NCBI GenBank assembly: GCA_023395675.1
Contig: JAEWYL010000283.1
Location: 1-30,024, forward strand
From: Chloroflexota bacterium
GTDB lineage: Bacteria; Chloroflexota; Anaerolineae; Anaerolineales; UBA4823
Reading direction: 5' to 3'
Length of the DNA: 30,024 nucleotides
How positions within the stretch are numbered: position 1 is the stretch's first letter; each line of letters begins with the position of its first letter. Positions 14,520 to 21,951 of the stretch are shown in pieces. The translations under genes and the position numbers were made by a program. The notes beneath the pieces are model-generated. The model was not told the DNA's origin. It saw nothing but the letters and a program-made list of their open reading frames with translations, and did no database searches.

Positions 14520-14544
14520 GGCGGCCCGGGCCCACCGGGCCGCC
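14520..14544 (+). repeat. Intergenic hairpin between coxB and coxA
   Basis: A 10-bp perfect GC stem (GGCGGCCCGG with CCGGGCCGCC) has a 5-base loop at 14530-14534. It lies 21 bp after the coxB stop and 63 bp before the coxA start, with no T-run. It may limit read-through or protect an mRNA end rather than terminate. Confidence 0.65.
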
Positions 14545-14607
14545 AGGTGCAGCGGGCAAGCCTGACAGAGGCCAGGCTCCACAGGTCTGATGAACGGAGG
14601 AAATGGC

Positions 14608-16572
14608 ATGAATCATCAACATTCGAAAGGGGAGGGTTTGCTCTCCATCAGCATGATACGCGGGCTGCTGTTTATGATCGTGGGTGTGCTCATCGGCATG
14701 GTGCTGGTCAGCGCCATCCGGTTGGGCCTCGGGCTGCCCGCCTGGAAGGCCGAACCGGCCTGGGTGGTGGGCGCGCTCATCGGCTCGATCCTGTTCATGT
14801 TCGGGACCGGCGTGCTGGACGACTGGCTCAAGTGGGCCCGGGGGATTGAAACGCCGGAGCACCACGAGCCGGATGCGCCCTTCCTGGCGGGGGGGCTGCG
14901 GCAGCTCCTGAGCGTCTCCTACGACCATAAAGTGATCGGCATCCAGTACGGTATCACCTCCCTGATCATGTTCTCGGTCGCAGGCCTCTTCGCCCTGCTC
15001 TTCCGCACCGAACTGGCCTCCTCCGGTCTCGAGCTGATGCGCGAAGAGGTGACCGTGCTGGGCATGAACGGGCTGCAACTCTACAACACCATTATGAGCC
15101 TGCACGGGATCGTGATGATCTACGGCATCCTGCTCGGCGTAGGGGCCCTGTCGAACTTCCTGGTCCCGCTGCTGATCGGCGCCAATGATATGGCCTTCCC
15201 GCGCTTGAACGCCTTCGCCTTCTGGATCAACGTTCCGGGCGGCATCCTCCTGCTGGCCTCGCTCTTCTTGGGCGGGTTCGACACCGGCTGGACCGGCTAC
15301 CCGCCCCTCAGCGCGCGGGCGCCGGTGGGCATGCAGACCTTTTTCCTGGGGGTCTACCTGTTCGGCCTTTCCTCCATCCTGGGGTCGCTGAACATCATCA
15401 CCTCCGTGATTAAAATGCGCGCTCCGGGCATGTCCTACTTCAAGATGCCGGTCTTTGTCTGGACGGCGCTGGCGACCGCCATCATCGGCCTCACCGCCAC
15501 CCAGCTGATCGGTCTGGCTTTCCAGCTGGTGATGTTCGAGCGCCTGTTCGGCATGGATTTCTTCAACCCGGCAGAGGGGGGCGACCCGATCCTGTTCCAG
15601 CACCTGTTCTGGTTCTACTCGCACCCGGCGGTGTACGTCTTCATTCTCACCGGCCTGGGCGTGATCAGCGAGCTGCTCCCGGTCTACTCCCGCAAGCCGC
15701 TCTTCGGCTACCGCTGGGTGGCGCTGTCGTCCTTCGGGATCGCCCTGGTGGGCTTCCTGGTCTGGGCCCATCACATGTTCACCTCCGGCATGGCCTCTTA
15801 CCTGCGCATTCCCTTCATGTACTCGACCCTGCTGGTGGCTGTACCGACCGGGGTGAAGTTCTTCAGTTGGGTGGCGACCCTCTGGCAGGGTAAGCTGGAG
15901 CTGAAGACGCCCATGCTCTTTGTCCTGGGCGCCATCTCCATCTTCCTGCTGGGCGGGCTCAGCGGCCCGCCCAACGGCACGGTTTCCACCGACCTGCACC
16001 TGCAGGATACGTACTGGATTGTGGGCCACTTTCACGCCACGATGTTCGGCGGCTATGTCTTCCCCTTCTTCGCGGCCATTTATTACTGGTTCCCGAAGAT
16101 CACCGGGCGAATGTACCACGAAGGCCTGGGCAAGCTGCACTTCTATCTGATGCTGCCGGCTTTCTGGGTCCAGTCGCTGGGGCAGATGCAGGTCGGGCTG
16201 CTGGGTATGCGCCGCCGGATCGCGGATTACGACCCGGCGCTGGGCCTGGATTTCTCCCAGCTCCTGATCACCATCGCCGCCTTCGTCATCGCCCTCTCGG
16301 TGTTGATCGCTTTCATCAACTTTGCCTACAGCCTGCGGCGGGGCCAGGCGGCGGCTGCCAACCCCTGGCGCTCTCGCTCGCCCGAATGGATGCTTCCCAC
16401 GCCCCTGCACTCGCACAACTACCCTGCCCCTGTGCAGGTGGTGGGTGAGCCCTACGACTACGGGCTGGCGGGCTCCCAGTTCGTGACCCTGGAGCCGGTC
16501 GAAACCGCGCCTGCTCCGGAGAGGCCCGAGCGCCCGGCCGCTGCCCCCGCTACGGGTGCAGCCGCAGACTGA
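14608..16572 (+). CDS. ctaD: Cytochrome c oxidase subunit I, A2-type
   Basis: The start at 14608 is chosen because GGAGG (14596-14600) is seven bases upstream; the ATG at 14590 lies before that site. The 654-residue product is an integral heme-copper oxidase core subunit with an N-terminal two-helix extension. The heme a His is in NTIMSLHGIVM. The CuB ligands are FYSHPAVYVFIL (His plus the cross-linked Tyr) and WAHHMFTSGM. Heme a3 and heme a histidines are in WIVGHFHATMF. The YSHP motif in place of the Glu of HPEVY marks it as A2-type, as in Thermus and Rhodothermus caa3 oxidases. The residue before DTY is Gln rather than the common His. It reduces oxygen to water while pumping protons. The C-terminus is Pro/Ala-rich. 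Confidence 0.96.
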   Translation: MNHQHSKGEGLLSISMIRGLLFMIVGVLIGMVLVSAIRLGLGLPAWKAEPAWVVGALIGSILFMFGTGVLDDWLKWARGIETPEHHEPDAPFLAGGLRQLLSVSYDHKVIGIQYGITSLIMFSVAGLFALLFRTELASSGLELMREEVTVLGMNGLQLYNTIMSLHGIVMIYGILLGVGALSNFLVPLLIGANDMAFPRLNAFAFWINVPGGILLLASLFLGGFDTGWTGYPPLSARAPVGMQTFFLGVYLFGLSSILGSLNIITSVIKMRAPGMSYFKMPVFVWTALATAIIGLTATQLIGLAFQLVMFERLFGMDFFNPAEGGDPILFQHLFWFYSHPAVYVFILTGLGVISELLPVYSRKPLFGYRWVALSSFGIALVGFLVWAHHMFTSGMASYLRIPFMYSTLLVAVPTGVKFFSWVATLWQGKLELKTPMLFVLGAISIFLLGGLSGPPNGTVSTDLHLQDTYWIVGHFHATMFGGYVFPFFAAIYYWFPKITGRMYHEGLGKLHFYLMLPAFWVQSLGQMQVGLLGMRRRIADYDPALGLDFSQLLITIAAFVIALSVLIAFINFAYSLRRGQAAAANPWRSRSPEWMLPTPLHSHNYPAPVQVVGEPYDYGLAGSQFVTLEPVETAPAPERPERPAAAPATGAAAD

Positions 16573-16576
16573 GCAG

Positions 16577-16648
16577 CTGTCCGAGAATAGTGCTGTGGTT
16601 GTGGACGGCGGAACCGCCCACAACCACAGCAAAGTTGATTTCGGACAG
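16577..16648 (+). repeat. Long composite hairpin between coxA and subunit IV gene
   Basis: In the 104-bp gap, CTGTCCGA (16577-16584) pairs with TCGGACAG (16641-16648). Inside it a 12-bp stem, GCTGTGGTTGTG (16592-16603) with its complement at 16619-16630, leads through a GAC bulge to a 5-bp GGCGG/CCGCC tip. No T-run follows. It may attenuate transcription or set an mRNA processing end between subunits. Confidence 0.75.
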
Positions 16649-16676
16649 GTTCTGAACAAGCTAGAGGACGGATACC

Positions 16677-16886
16677 ATGGAAGAAAAAAAGAAACACGCA
16701 TACAGTATCGGCCTGATCGTACTGTTCCTCCTGGCAGTACTGACCATCGGCGAGTATTTTGTTGGCTCTGTGGCGTATGAATGGGCGGCTGTGCTGCTCG
16801 GCATCGCGGCCATGAAGGCCTTCTTTGTCCTGCGAGAGTATATGCATATCGGCCGCCTGTTTGCCGGGGAAGAGGAGAACCACTAA
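16677..16886 (+). CDS. Cytochrome c oxidase subunit IV-like small membrane protein
   Basis: The 69-residue product has two hydrophobic helices (about residues 10-30 and 35-51) and the sequence MKAFFVLREYMHIGRL, which is characteristic of prokaryotic COX4/CtaF proteins. GGACGGATACC precedes the ATG. It directly abuts coxC: the coxC ATG begins immediately after the TAA. It probably stabilises the CuB site or the assembly of the oxidase. Confidence 0.85.
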   Translation: MEEKKKHAYSIGLIVLFLLAVLTIGEYFVGSVAYEWAAVLLGIAAMKAFFVLREYMHIGRLFAGEEENH

Positions 16887-17486
16887 ATGAGCGCTCAAAC
16901 CGTACCGCAGGCTATTCCGGCAGTCCCTCACGAGGTGTATGCCCGCCGCACAGCCAACAACCGCCTGGGCCTCTGGCTCTTCATGCTTTCCGATGCCTTT
17001 GTCTTTCTCGGCCTGCTCGTCGCCCGTTTTTACCTGTTGGGGCCGGCTGTGCGTCCCGAGGTGAACCAGCTCCTGGGCCTCTTGATCACCGGCGTCCTGC
17101 TGGTCTCCAGCTTCTTTATGAACCGGGCTGAGATCGCAGCCGCCCACGGCGACCGGGGTGTCTTCCTGCGCAGCCTGCTGATCACCATCGTCCTGGGGGC
17201 GCTGTTCCTGATCGGCGTGGTGGGCGTGGAGTGGCAGATCGCCCCCTTCGGCGCGGGAGATGGCGCGGCAGCCTCCCTGTTTTTTGCCATGACCGGGTTC
17301 CATGCCTTCCATGTGCTCACCGGGCTGATCTTTCTGACCATCGTATACCGGAACGGGCGGAAAAATCTGTACACCACCGAGCGTCACTGGCCGGTTGAAG
17401 CCGCCGCCGTGTACTGGCACTTTGTTGATCTGGTCTGGATTTTCTTCTACCCGGCGCTTTATCTGATCGGCCTGCCGCTGGTCTAG
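16887..17486 (+). CDS. ctaE: Cytochrome c oxidase subunit III
   Basis: The 199-residue protein has five predicted membrane helices, as in short bacterial subunit III proteins. Recognisable segments are RRTANNRLGLWLFMLSDAF, GVLLVSSFFMNRAE, FFAMTGFHAFHVLTGLIFL and VYWHFVDLVWIFFYPALYL, the family's lipid-contacting and core motifs. It starts at the base after the subunit IV stop, so the two are translationally coupled. It completes the oxidase core with CoxA and CoxB. Confidence 0.95.
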   Translation: MSAQTVPQAIPAVPHEVYARRTANNRLGLWLFMLSDAFVFLGLLVARFYLLGPAVRPEVNQLLGLLITGVLLVSSFFMNRAEIAAAHGDRGVFLRSLLITIVLGALFLIGVVGVEWQIAPFGAGDGAAASLFFAMTGFHAFHVLTGLIFLTIVYRNGRKNLYTTERHWPVEAAAVYWHFVDLVWIFFYPALYLIGLPLV

Positions 17487-17557
17487 GCGCTGGATTGAGA
17501 TTTGGGACGTAGAGCTTCCGGCTCTGCAGGTGTTCTCATGGGTGCATTGAGGCTGGC

Positions 17558-17593
17558 GTTGAGTTTCAGGCGAAAAAGCGCCTGAAACTCAAC
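17558..17593 (+). terminator. Strong hairpin downstream of coxC
   Basis: A 15-bp perfect stem (17558-17572 with 17579-17593) has the 6-base loop AAAAAG. It is followed by a smaller GGCTC-TTTTTCT-GAGCC stem at about 17623-17640. There is no downstream T-run, so full termination is uncertain; partial termination or mRNA 3'-end protection before the sco gene is likely. The remaining 216-bp gap (17487-17702) shows no gene. Confidence 0.6.
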
Positions 17594-17702
17594 CGGCCGA
17601 AAACTCCTCAGGCGCACCTCCCGGCTCTTTTTCTGAGCCCGGCTGTAGTAGAATAGTTCAGGGGGATTGGAAGCTCGCGTTCCACAACGAAAAGTTGAGG
17701 TT

Positions 17703-18308
17703 ATGAACACTCGAAATGCACTCCTGATCGCGGCTGGAATTGTCGTAGGGATCGCTCTGACCCTGTCGCTGGGGTTCCTGCTGCGGCCCTACACGTACCA
17801 GGGTTCTCTGATCGACCCGCCGGTCGAGGCCGAGGATTTCACGCTTACCGATCAGGACGGCAACCCTTACCGGCTCAGCGACCAGCGCGGCAAGGTGGTG
17901 GTGATGTTTTTCGGATACACCAACTGCCCGGACGTCTGCCCGGTCACCCTGACGGAGTTTAAACGCCTGCGGGCGAACCTGAGGGAGAATGCCAGCCGCG
18001 TCAGTTTTGTGTTTGTTACGGTTGATCCGGAGCGCGATACCCCCGAACGCCTGCAGGCCCACGTGGCGAATTACGACTCTCACATCCGGGCCCTCAGCGG
18101 GACCCCGGAGCAGCTCCAGGCAGTTTATAACGCATTTGGGGTTTATCACGCGAAGGTGGAGACGGAGACCGCTGCCGGCTACCTGGTGGATCACACCAGC
18201 CGCGTTTACGTGGTGGATACGCAGGGAAACTGGCGCCTGACCTTCCCCTTTGGAATGGAAATGCAGGCCATGCTGGACGATATCCGGCATGTGCTTGAAG
18301 AGAGTTAA
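17703..18308 (+). CDS. SCO1/SenC-family copper chaperone
   Basis: The 201-residue protein starts at ATG 17703, where an N-terminal membrane anchor begins (about residues 5-26); the in-frame upstream start at 17667 was rejected because it precedes the anchor. The thioredoxin-like domain has FFGYTNCPDVCPVTL with Cys75 and Cys79, and His164 in VDHTSRVYVVD, the copper ligands of Sco proteins. FVFVTVDPERDTPERL is also typical. It delivers copper to the CuA site of CoxB or reduces its cysteines outside the membrane. It lies in the oxidase operon, six bases before the next gene. Confidence 0.95.
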   Translation: MNTRNALLIAAGIVVGIALTLSLGFLLRPYTYQGSLIDPPVEAEDFTLTDQDGNPYRLSDQRGKVVVMFFGYTNCPDVCPVTLTEFKRLRANLRENASRVSFVFVTVDPERDTPERLQAHVANYDSHIRALSGTPEQLQAVYNAFGVYHAKVETETAAGYLVDHTSRVYVVDTQGNWRLTFPFGMEMQAMLDDIRHVLEES

Positions 18309-18313
18309 GAGCT

Positions 18314-18949
18314 ATGTTCACTCGATTGGCTGCCGCGGCCCGCCGCCGCCCATACCTGACCCGCCTGCTGCTCACCCTCACTTTTTCGGTGGTCTTTGTG
18401 GCTCTCTTCAACGAGGCCACCTACCTGCTCCAAAAAGAGGATTTTGACCGCCTGCCGAAGACCATCCAGCTCGTCATCCCGTCTGGCACGGCTGCGCAGG
18501 TGGCAGCCGGCGCCTCAGTTCCGGGCATCCCGGAGGAGATGGTGTTCGTTCTGGGAGACGTGCTGGAAGTGAAGAACGAGGACGTCCAGGCCCATACGCT
18601 CGGCCCGCTCTGGGTACCGCCCGGCGGCACCGCGAGCCTGGTGATGGAAGAGCCCAATAAATATTCTTATTCCTGTTCCTTCCAGCCCAGCCAGTACCTG
18701 GGGCTGGATGTGCGCCAGGGTACGACCCTGGCCACTCGCATCACCGCCATGCTGCTGGCTGCCCCGACCCTGACCGCGCTCCTGTTTATTTACAGTGTGG
18801 CGGTCTGGCCCATCCAGACGGAAAAGAAAGCCTCGGCGGTAAAGAGAGAACAGCCGGTGGATGAGCGCCGCCCGGCGGTAGAGGATGCGCAGAACGGGCG
18901 CGCCGAGGCCGGTCGCCTCAGTGATGAAACTGGCAGCACCTATGGTTGA
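18314..18949 (+). CDS. Membrane protein with degenerate cupredoxin-like domain
   Basis: The 211-residue protein is anchored at both ends: a basic N-terminus with a helix at about residues 18-40, and a second helix near residues 137-163 followed by a charged tail. Between them lies a beta-rich region with FVLGDVLEVKNEDVQAHTLGPLWVPPG and YSYSCSFQPSQY. The order His then Cys recalls cupredoxins, where a Cys-x-x-His-x4-Met loop binds copper, but the His and Met after the Cys are absent here. It may bind copper with fewer ligands or only keep the fold. Its position between sco and surf1 suggests an oxidase assembly role; this is inferred from context only. Confidence 0.7.
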   Translation: MFTRLAAAARRRPYLTRLLLTLTFSVVFVALFNEATYLLQKEDFDRLPKTIQLVIPSGTAAQVAAGASVPGIPEEMVFVLGDVLEVKNEDVQAHTLGPLWVPPGGTASLVMEEPNKYSYSCSFQPSQYLGLDVRQGTTLATRITAMLLAAPTLTALLFIYSVAVWPIQTEKKASAVKREQPVDERRPAVEDAQNGRAEAGRLSDETGSTYG

Positions 18950-19733
18950 GAGCCTGAAACGCACGGAACCGGCCTTATTTCTGAAGCTCTTCAGCCGCCG
19001 CTGGCTGCTGACCACCCTGCTGGTGGTCGCGGCGGTGGGAGTGATGGCGCGCCTCGGCGTCTGGCAGCTGGACCGGCTGGAGCAGCGCCGGGCTTTCAAT
19101 GCCCGGGTTTCAGCCCAAATTGAGGCTGCGCCTCTCGAACTTTCCGCAGAGGCGCTGGACCTCGACCTGAGCAATATGGAATACCGCACCGTCACCGTGA
19201 AGGGACAGTACGACCACAGCCAGCAGGTGGCCCTGCGCAACCAGGCCCGGGACCAGCGCTGGGGGGTGAACCTGCTCACCCCGCTGCGCATCGAAGGCAG
19301 CGACCGGGCGGTGCTGGTGGACCGCGGCTGGATCCCGGCGGAGGATTTCACCGCCGGGGAGTGGGGAAAATATGATGAGCCCGGACAGGTGACCGTGGTG
19401 GGATTGGTCCGGCGCTCGCAGGACCGGCCCGATTTCGGGCGGCGCTCCGACCCGACCCCGGCGCCCGGCGAGTTCATTAATGCCTGGAACCTGGCGAATG
19501 TCGCCAGTATTGACCGGCAGGTCTCCTACGACCTGTTGCCGGTCTATATTCAGCAGGCCCCTGAACCTTCCTGGACGGGCATGCCCCTGCGCGGGCAGCC
19601 AAAGCTGGAGCTGACCGAGGGATCGCATATGGGGTACGCCATTCAATGGTTTGCTTTTGCCGCCCTGCTGGGTCTCGGCTACCCATTTTTCGTGCGCAAG
19701 CAGGAGAACGACCGCAGGACTTCCGGGTTATGA
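18942..19733 (+). CDS. SURF1-family cytochrome oxidase assembly protein
   Basis: From ATG 18942 the product is 263 residues; ATG 18924 and 18885 are in-frame alternatives that would overlap the previous gene more. SURF1 topology is seen: a first helix after LFSRRWLLTT, a conserved GVWQLDRLEQRRAFN, a central domain with YRTVTVKGQYD and VLVDRGWIPAED, and a final helix after HMGYAIQWFAF. SURF1 proteins help insert heme A into oxidase subunit I. The 8-base overlap with the upstream cupredoxin-like gene and its place before the heme A synthase gene fit this. Confidence 0.92.
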   Translation: MVESLKRTEPALFLKLFSRRWLLTTLLVVAAVGVMARLGVWQLDRLEQRRAFNARVSAQIEAAPLELSAEALDLDLSNMEYRTVTVKGQYDHSQQVALRNQARDQRWGVNLLTPLRIEGSDRAVLVDRGWIPAEDFTAGEWGKYDEPGQVTVVGLVRRSQDRPDFGRRSDPTPAPGEFINAWNLANVASIDRQVSYDLLPVYIQQAPEPSWTGMPLRGQPKLELTEGSHMGYAIQWFAFAALLGLGYPFFVRKQENDRRTSGL

Positions 19734-19745
19734 AAGGCATCATCT

Positions 19746-21581
19746 ATGAGCATCATTCGATCGGATAGGGGGATGGAAGCAGAGCAGGCGCCGGACCGGC
19801 TGCGGTATTTGCTCCTGGCGGCGTCTGTGGCAATTTACTTGCTGATCGTGCTGGGGGGCATCCTGCGGGTGACGGCCGGCGGAGGCGGCTGCCCGGACTG
19901 GCCCGCCTGTTTTGGAAGCTGGGCCCCTCCGCAGGCCCCTGACGCCCGCCTGGATTACTTCCACCGGCTGGCGGTCCTCCTCGCCGCCCCGCTCATCCTG
20001 GCTGCTGCCTGGTTCACCTGGAAAAGGGAACGGCGTCTGAACTGGGTCAGTCTTCCCGTGCTGCTCGCGGCGGCCGTCCTGGCGGTCCAGGTGGCGCTGG
20101 GCGGCTGGATGGCTCTTTCACAGGCCGGGGAGGGCTGGCAGGGGATGCTGCATCTGACGCTCTCCCTCGTCATCCAGGGGCTGCTCGTCCTGCCGGCCGT
20201 GCAGCTCTTCTATCTCAGGCGGCATCCGGAGCTTTCCGGCAGGCCGCTGGCGTTTGCCTCCCCGTTTGCGAAGCTCACTCTGCTGACCCTGGCGGTTACC
20301 TTCCTGCTCATGCTCAGCGGTTCGGTGGTGGCCGCTACGGGCGCTTCGGAGGCCTGCAGCGGCTGGCCGCTCTGCAGCGGTCTGGCCCTGCCGGAAGGCC
20401 AGGCGCAGTGGATCGCGACCGGGCACCGCCTGCTCGTCCTGGCTGCGGGCCTGCTCATGGGCCTCCAGTTCCTCCAGGCCTGGCGCAGCCAGCGCTCGCA
20501 GACCGCGGTCCTGGTGGCGAGCACAGCCGCGGCGGTGCTCTTCTTCGCCCAGGCCCTGCTGGGGGCGCGCCTGGTGGAGGGCTTCCCGCTGCACCTGCTC
20601 GTCCTGCACGAGGCCACCGCGGTGGCGGTTTGGGCGGCGCTGGCCGTCCAGGCGGCGGCTGCCGGCCTGGCTGCTCGCTCCGCTGAGGAGGAGCGCCTGG
20701 AGGCCCTTTCCGCCTCCGGACGCCCCCGCCTGGCTCTGGACTTCCTGCTCCTGACCAAACCCATCGTGGTCCTGCTCCTGCTGGTGACCACATTTGCCGG
20801 GATGGTGATCGGCGCCGGGGCCTGGCCCTCGCTATCGCTCACCTTCTGGACGCTGCTGGGAGGTTTCCTGGCTGCGGGCGGCTCGGGGGCGATGAACCAG
20901 TACATTGACCGGGAGGATGACGTGCGCATGCAGCGCACCTCGCGCCGCCCGATCCCCGCCGGCAGGCTCACCCCGGGAGAGGGGCTGGCCTTTGGGGTCG
21001 GGATTGCCCTGGCCTCTTTTTACCTGCTGACCGCGTATGTCAATTTCCTGGCTGCGCTGCTCAGCCTGGCCGGGATCATCTACTACGTGCTCCTTTACAG
21101 CATCTTCTTGAAGAAAACCACGGTGCAGAATATCGTCATCGGCGGAGGGGCCGGCGCTATCCCGCCCCTGGTAGGTTGGGCCGCGGCCACCGGGAGCCTG
21201 AACATCCCCTCCCTGTTCCTCTTCGCCGTGGTCTTCATGTGGACGCCGCCCCATTTCTGGGCCCTGGCGCTCGTACGGCGTAAAGATTACGCCCGCGCCG
21301 GGGTGCCCATGCTGCCGGTGGTGCGCGGCGAGGCCGAGACCCGCTGGCAGATCTTCCTCTACACCCTGGAACTGGTGGGGCTGACCCTGTTCCTGCCCCT
21401 TTTTGGGTTGGGCGGCAGCCTGTACCTGGTTGGGGCGGCTCTGCTGGGTCTCTGGCTCATTCACACAGCCTGGAAGGTCTGGAAGCAGGGGGGCAACAAA
21501 CTGGCGTTTAAGATGTACCGCTACTCCAGCATGTACCTGGCCTTTCTCTTTCTGGTTCTGATGCTCGACGCGCTGCTCTGA
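19746..21581 (+). CDS. Fused heme A synthase / protoheme IX farnesyltransferase (CtaA-CtaB)
   Basis: The 611-residue membrane protein joins two consecutive enzymes. Residues 1 to about 310 are COX15/CtaA-like: eight helices, heme-binding histidines in DYFHRLAVLL, MLHLTLSL, ATGHRLLVLA and LVLHEATAVAV, and two Cys pairs (GCPDWPACFG and ACSGWPLCSG). Residues about 325-611 are a UbiA-family CtaB: LTKPIVVLLLL, NQYIDREDDVRMQRTSRRP, YSIFLKKTTVQNIVIGGGAGA and WTPPHFWALALVRRKDY. CtaB farnesylates heme B to heme O, and CtaA oxidises heme O to heme A. The order in the protein is CtaA first, so the later enzyme is N-terminal. Fusion would channel heme O inside the membrane. It closes the oxidase operon. 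Confidence 0.95.
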   Translation: MSIIRSDRGMEAEQAPDRLRYLLLAASVAIYLLIVLGGILRVTAGGGGCPDWPACFGSWAPPQAPDARLDYFHRLAVLLAAPLILAAAWFTWKRERRLNWVSLPVLLAAAVLAVQVALGGWMALSQAGEGWQGMLHLTLSLVIQGLLVLPAVQLFYLRRHPELSGRPLAFASPFAKLTLLTLAVTFLLMLSGSVVAATGASEACSGWPLCSGLALPEGQAQWIATGHRLLVLAAGLLMGLQFLQAWRSQRSQTAVLVASTAAAVLFFAQALLGARLVEGFPLHLLVLHEATAVAVWAALAVQAAAAGLAARSAEEERLEALSASGRPRLALDFLLLTKPIVVLLLLVTTFAGMVIGAGAWPSLSLTFWTLLGGFLAAGGSGAMNQYIDREDDVRMQRTSRRPIPAGRLTPGEGLAFGVGIALASFYLLTAYVNFLAALLSLAGIIYYVLLYSIFLKKTTVQNIVIGGGAGAIPPLVGWAAATGSLNIPSLFLFAVVFMWTPPHFWALALVRRKDYARAGVPMLPVVRGEAETRWQIFLYTLELVGLTLFLPLFGLGGSLYLVGAALLGLWLIHTAWKVWKQGGNKLAFKMYRYSSMYLAFLFLVLMLDALL

Positions 21582-21645
21582 GCGGCGTATCGCATAAACA
21601 ATCAGCCGCCCCGGAAACAGGGGTGCGTGAAGAGACTTTGAAGGG

Positions 21646-21704
21646 GGTGATTTGTGCGTGGCGCTGCCTGTATCAGGCCGCCCGCACAAATCACCTTCTT
21701 TTTT
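21646..21704 (+). terminator. Rho-independent terminator after ctaA-ctaB
   Basis: A 13-bp stem, GGTGATTTGTGCG (21646-21658) with its complement at 21683-21695, encloses a GC-rich inner segment and is followed by TTCTTTTTT (21696-21704). It lies 65 bp after the fusion gene stop and ends the oxidase operon. Confidence 0.85.
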
Positions 21705-21774
21705 CCGAACGGAGCGCTCCCGGGCACAACCCTGCCGGGGATTTTTTAATGGCTTAGATTTTCAATTTCTTTTG

Positions 21775-21780
21775 TATAAT
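21775..21780 (+). promoter_or_regulatory. Consensus -10 box upstream of the STAND-LysM gene
   Basis: A perfect TATAAT sits in a locally AT-rich stretch after the terminator. No good -35 box lies 17 bp upstream (GCTTAG). It would give a leader of about 165 bases before the start codon. Confidence 0.55.
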
Positions 21781-21800
21781 TGTTAAAACCACATGTATTT

Positions 21801-21871
21801 GGGTTGCGGTGCTTCCCCTGATATGCTCAGAGCGGGAAAAATCGGGGATAACCGGGCGGTCGCAGCAACCC
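21801..21871 (+). promoter_or_regulatory. Structured 5' leader upstream of the STAND-LysM gene
   Basis: GGGTTGC (21801-21807) can pair with GCAACCC (21865-21871), enclosing CTGATATGCTCAG (a CTGA/TCAG hairpin) and a CCCC/GGGG pairing. It lies between the TATAAT box and the start codon. I do not recognise a known riboswitch class. The rest of the 370-bp gap 21582-21951 holds the terminator and -10 box only. Confidence 0.4.
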
Positions 21872-21951
21872 GGATATCTCGCATCACCCAATGATCTGTA
21901 TCGTTTCTATGTGGCGCGCACGGGTATGCCGCGGGGGATAAGGAGGGCAGG

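Noticed and set aside
13879..16701. A 940-codon open frame on the minus strand opposite coxB/coxA
   Set aside because: Its translation is rich in Arg, His, Gln and Gly with no domain, and it is a frame shadow of the clearly conserved oxidase genes in high-GC DNA.
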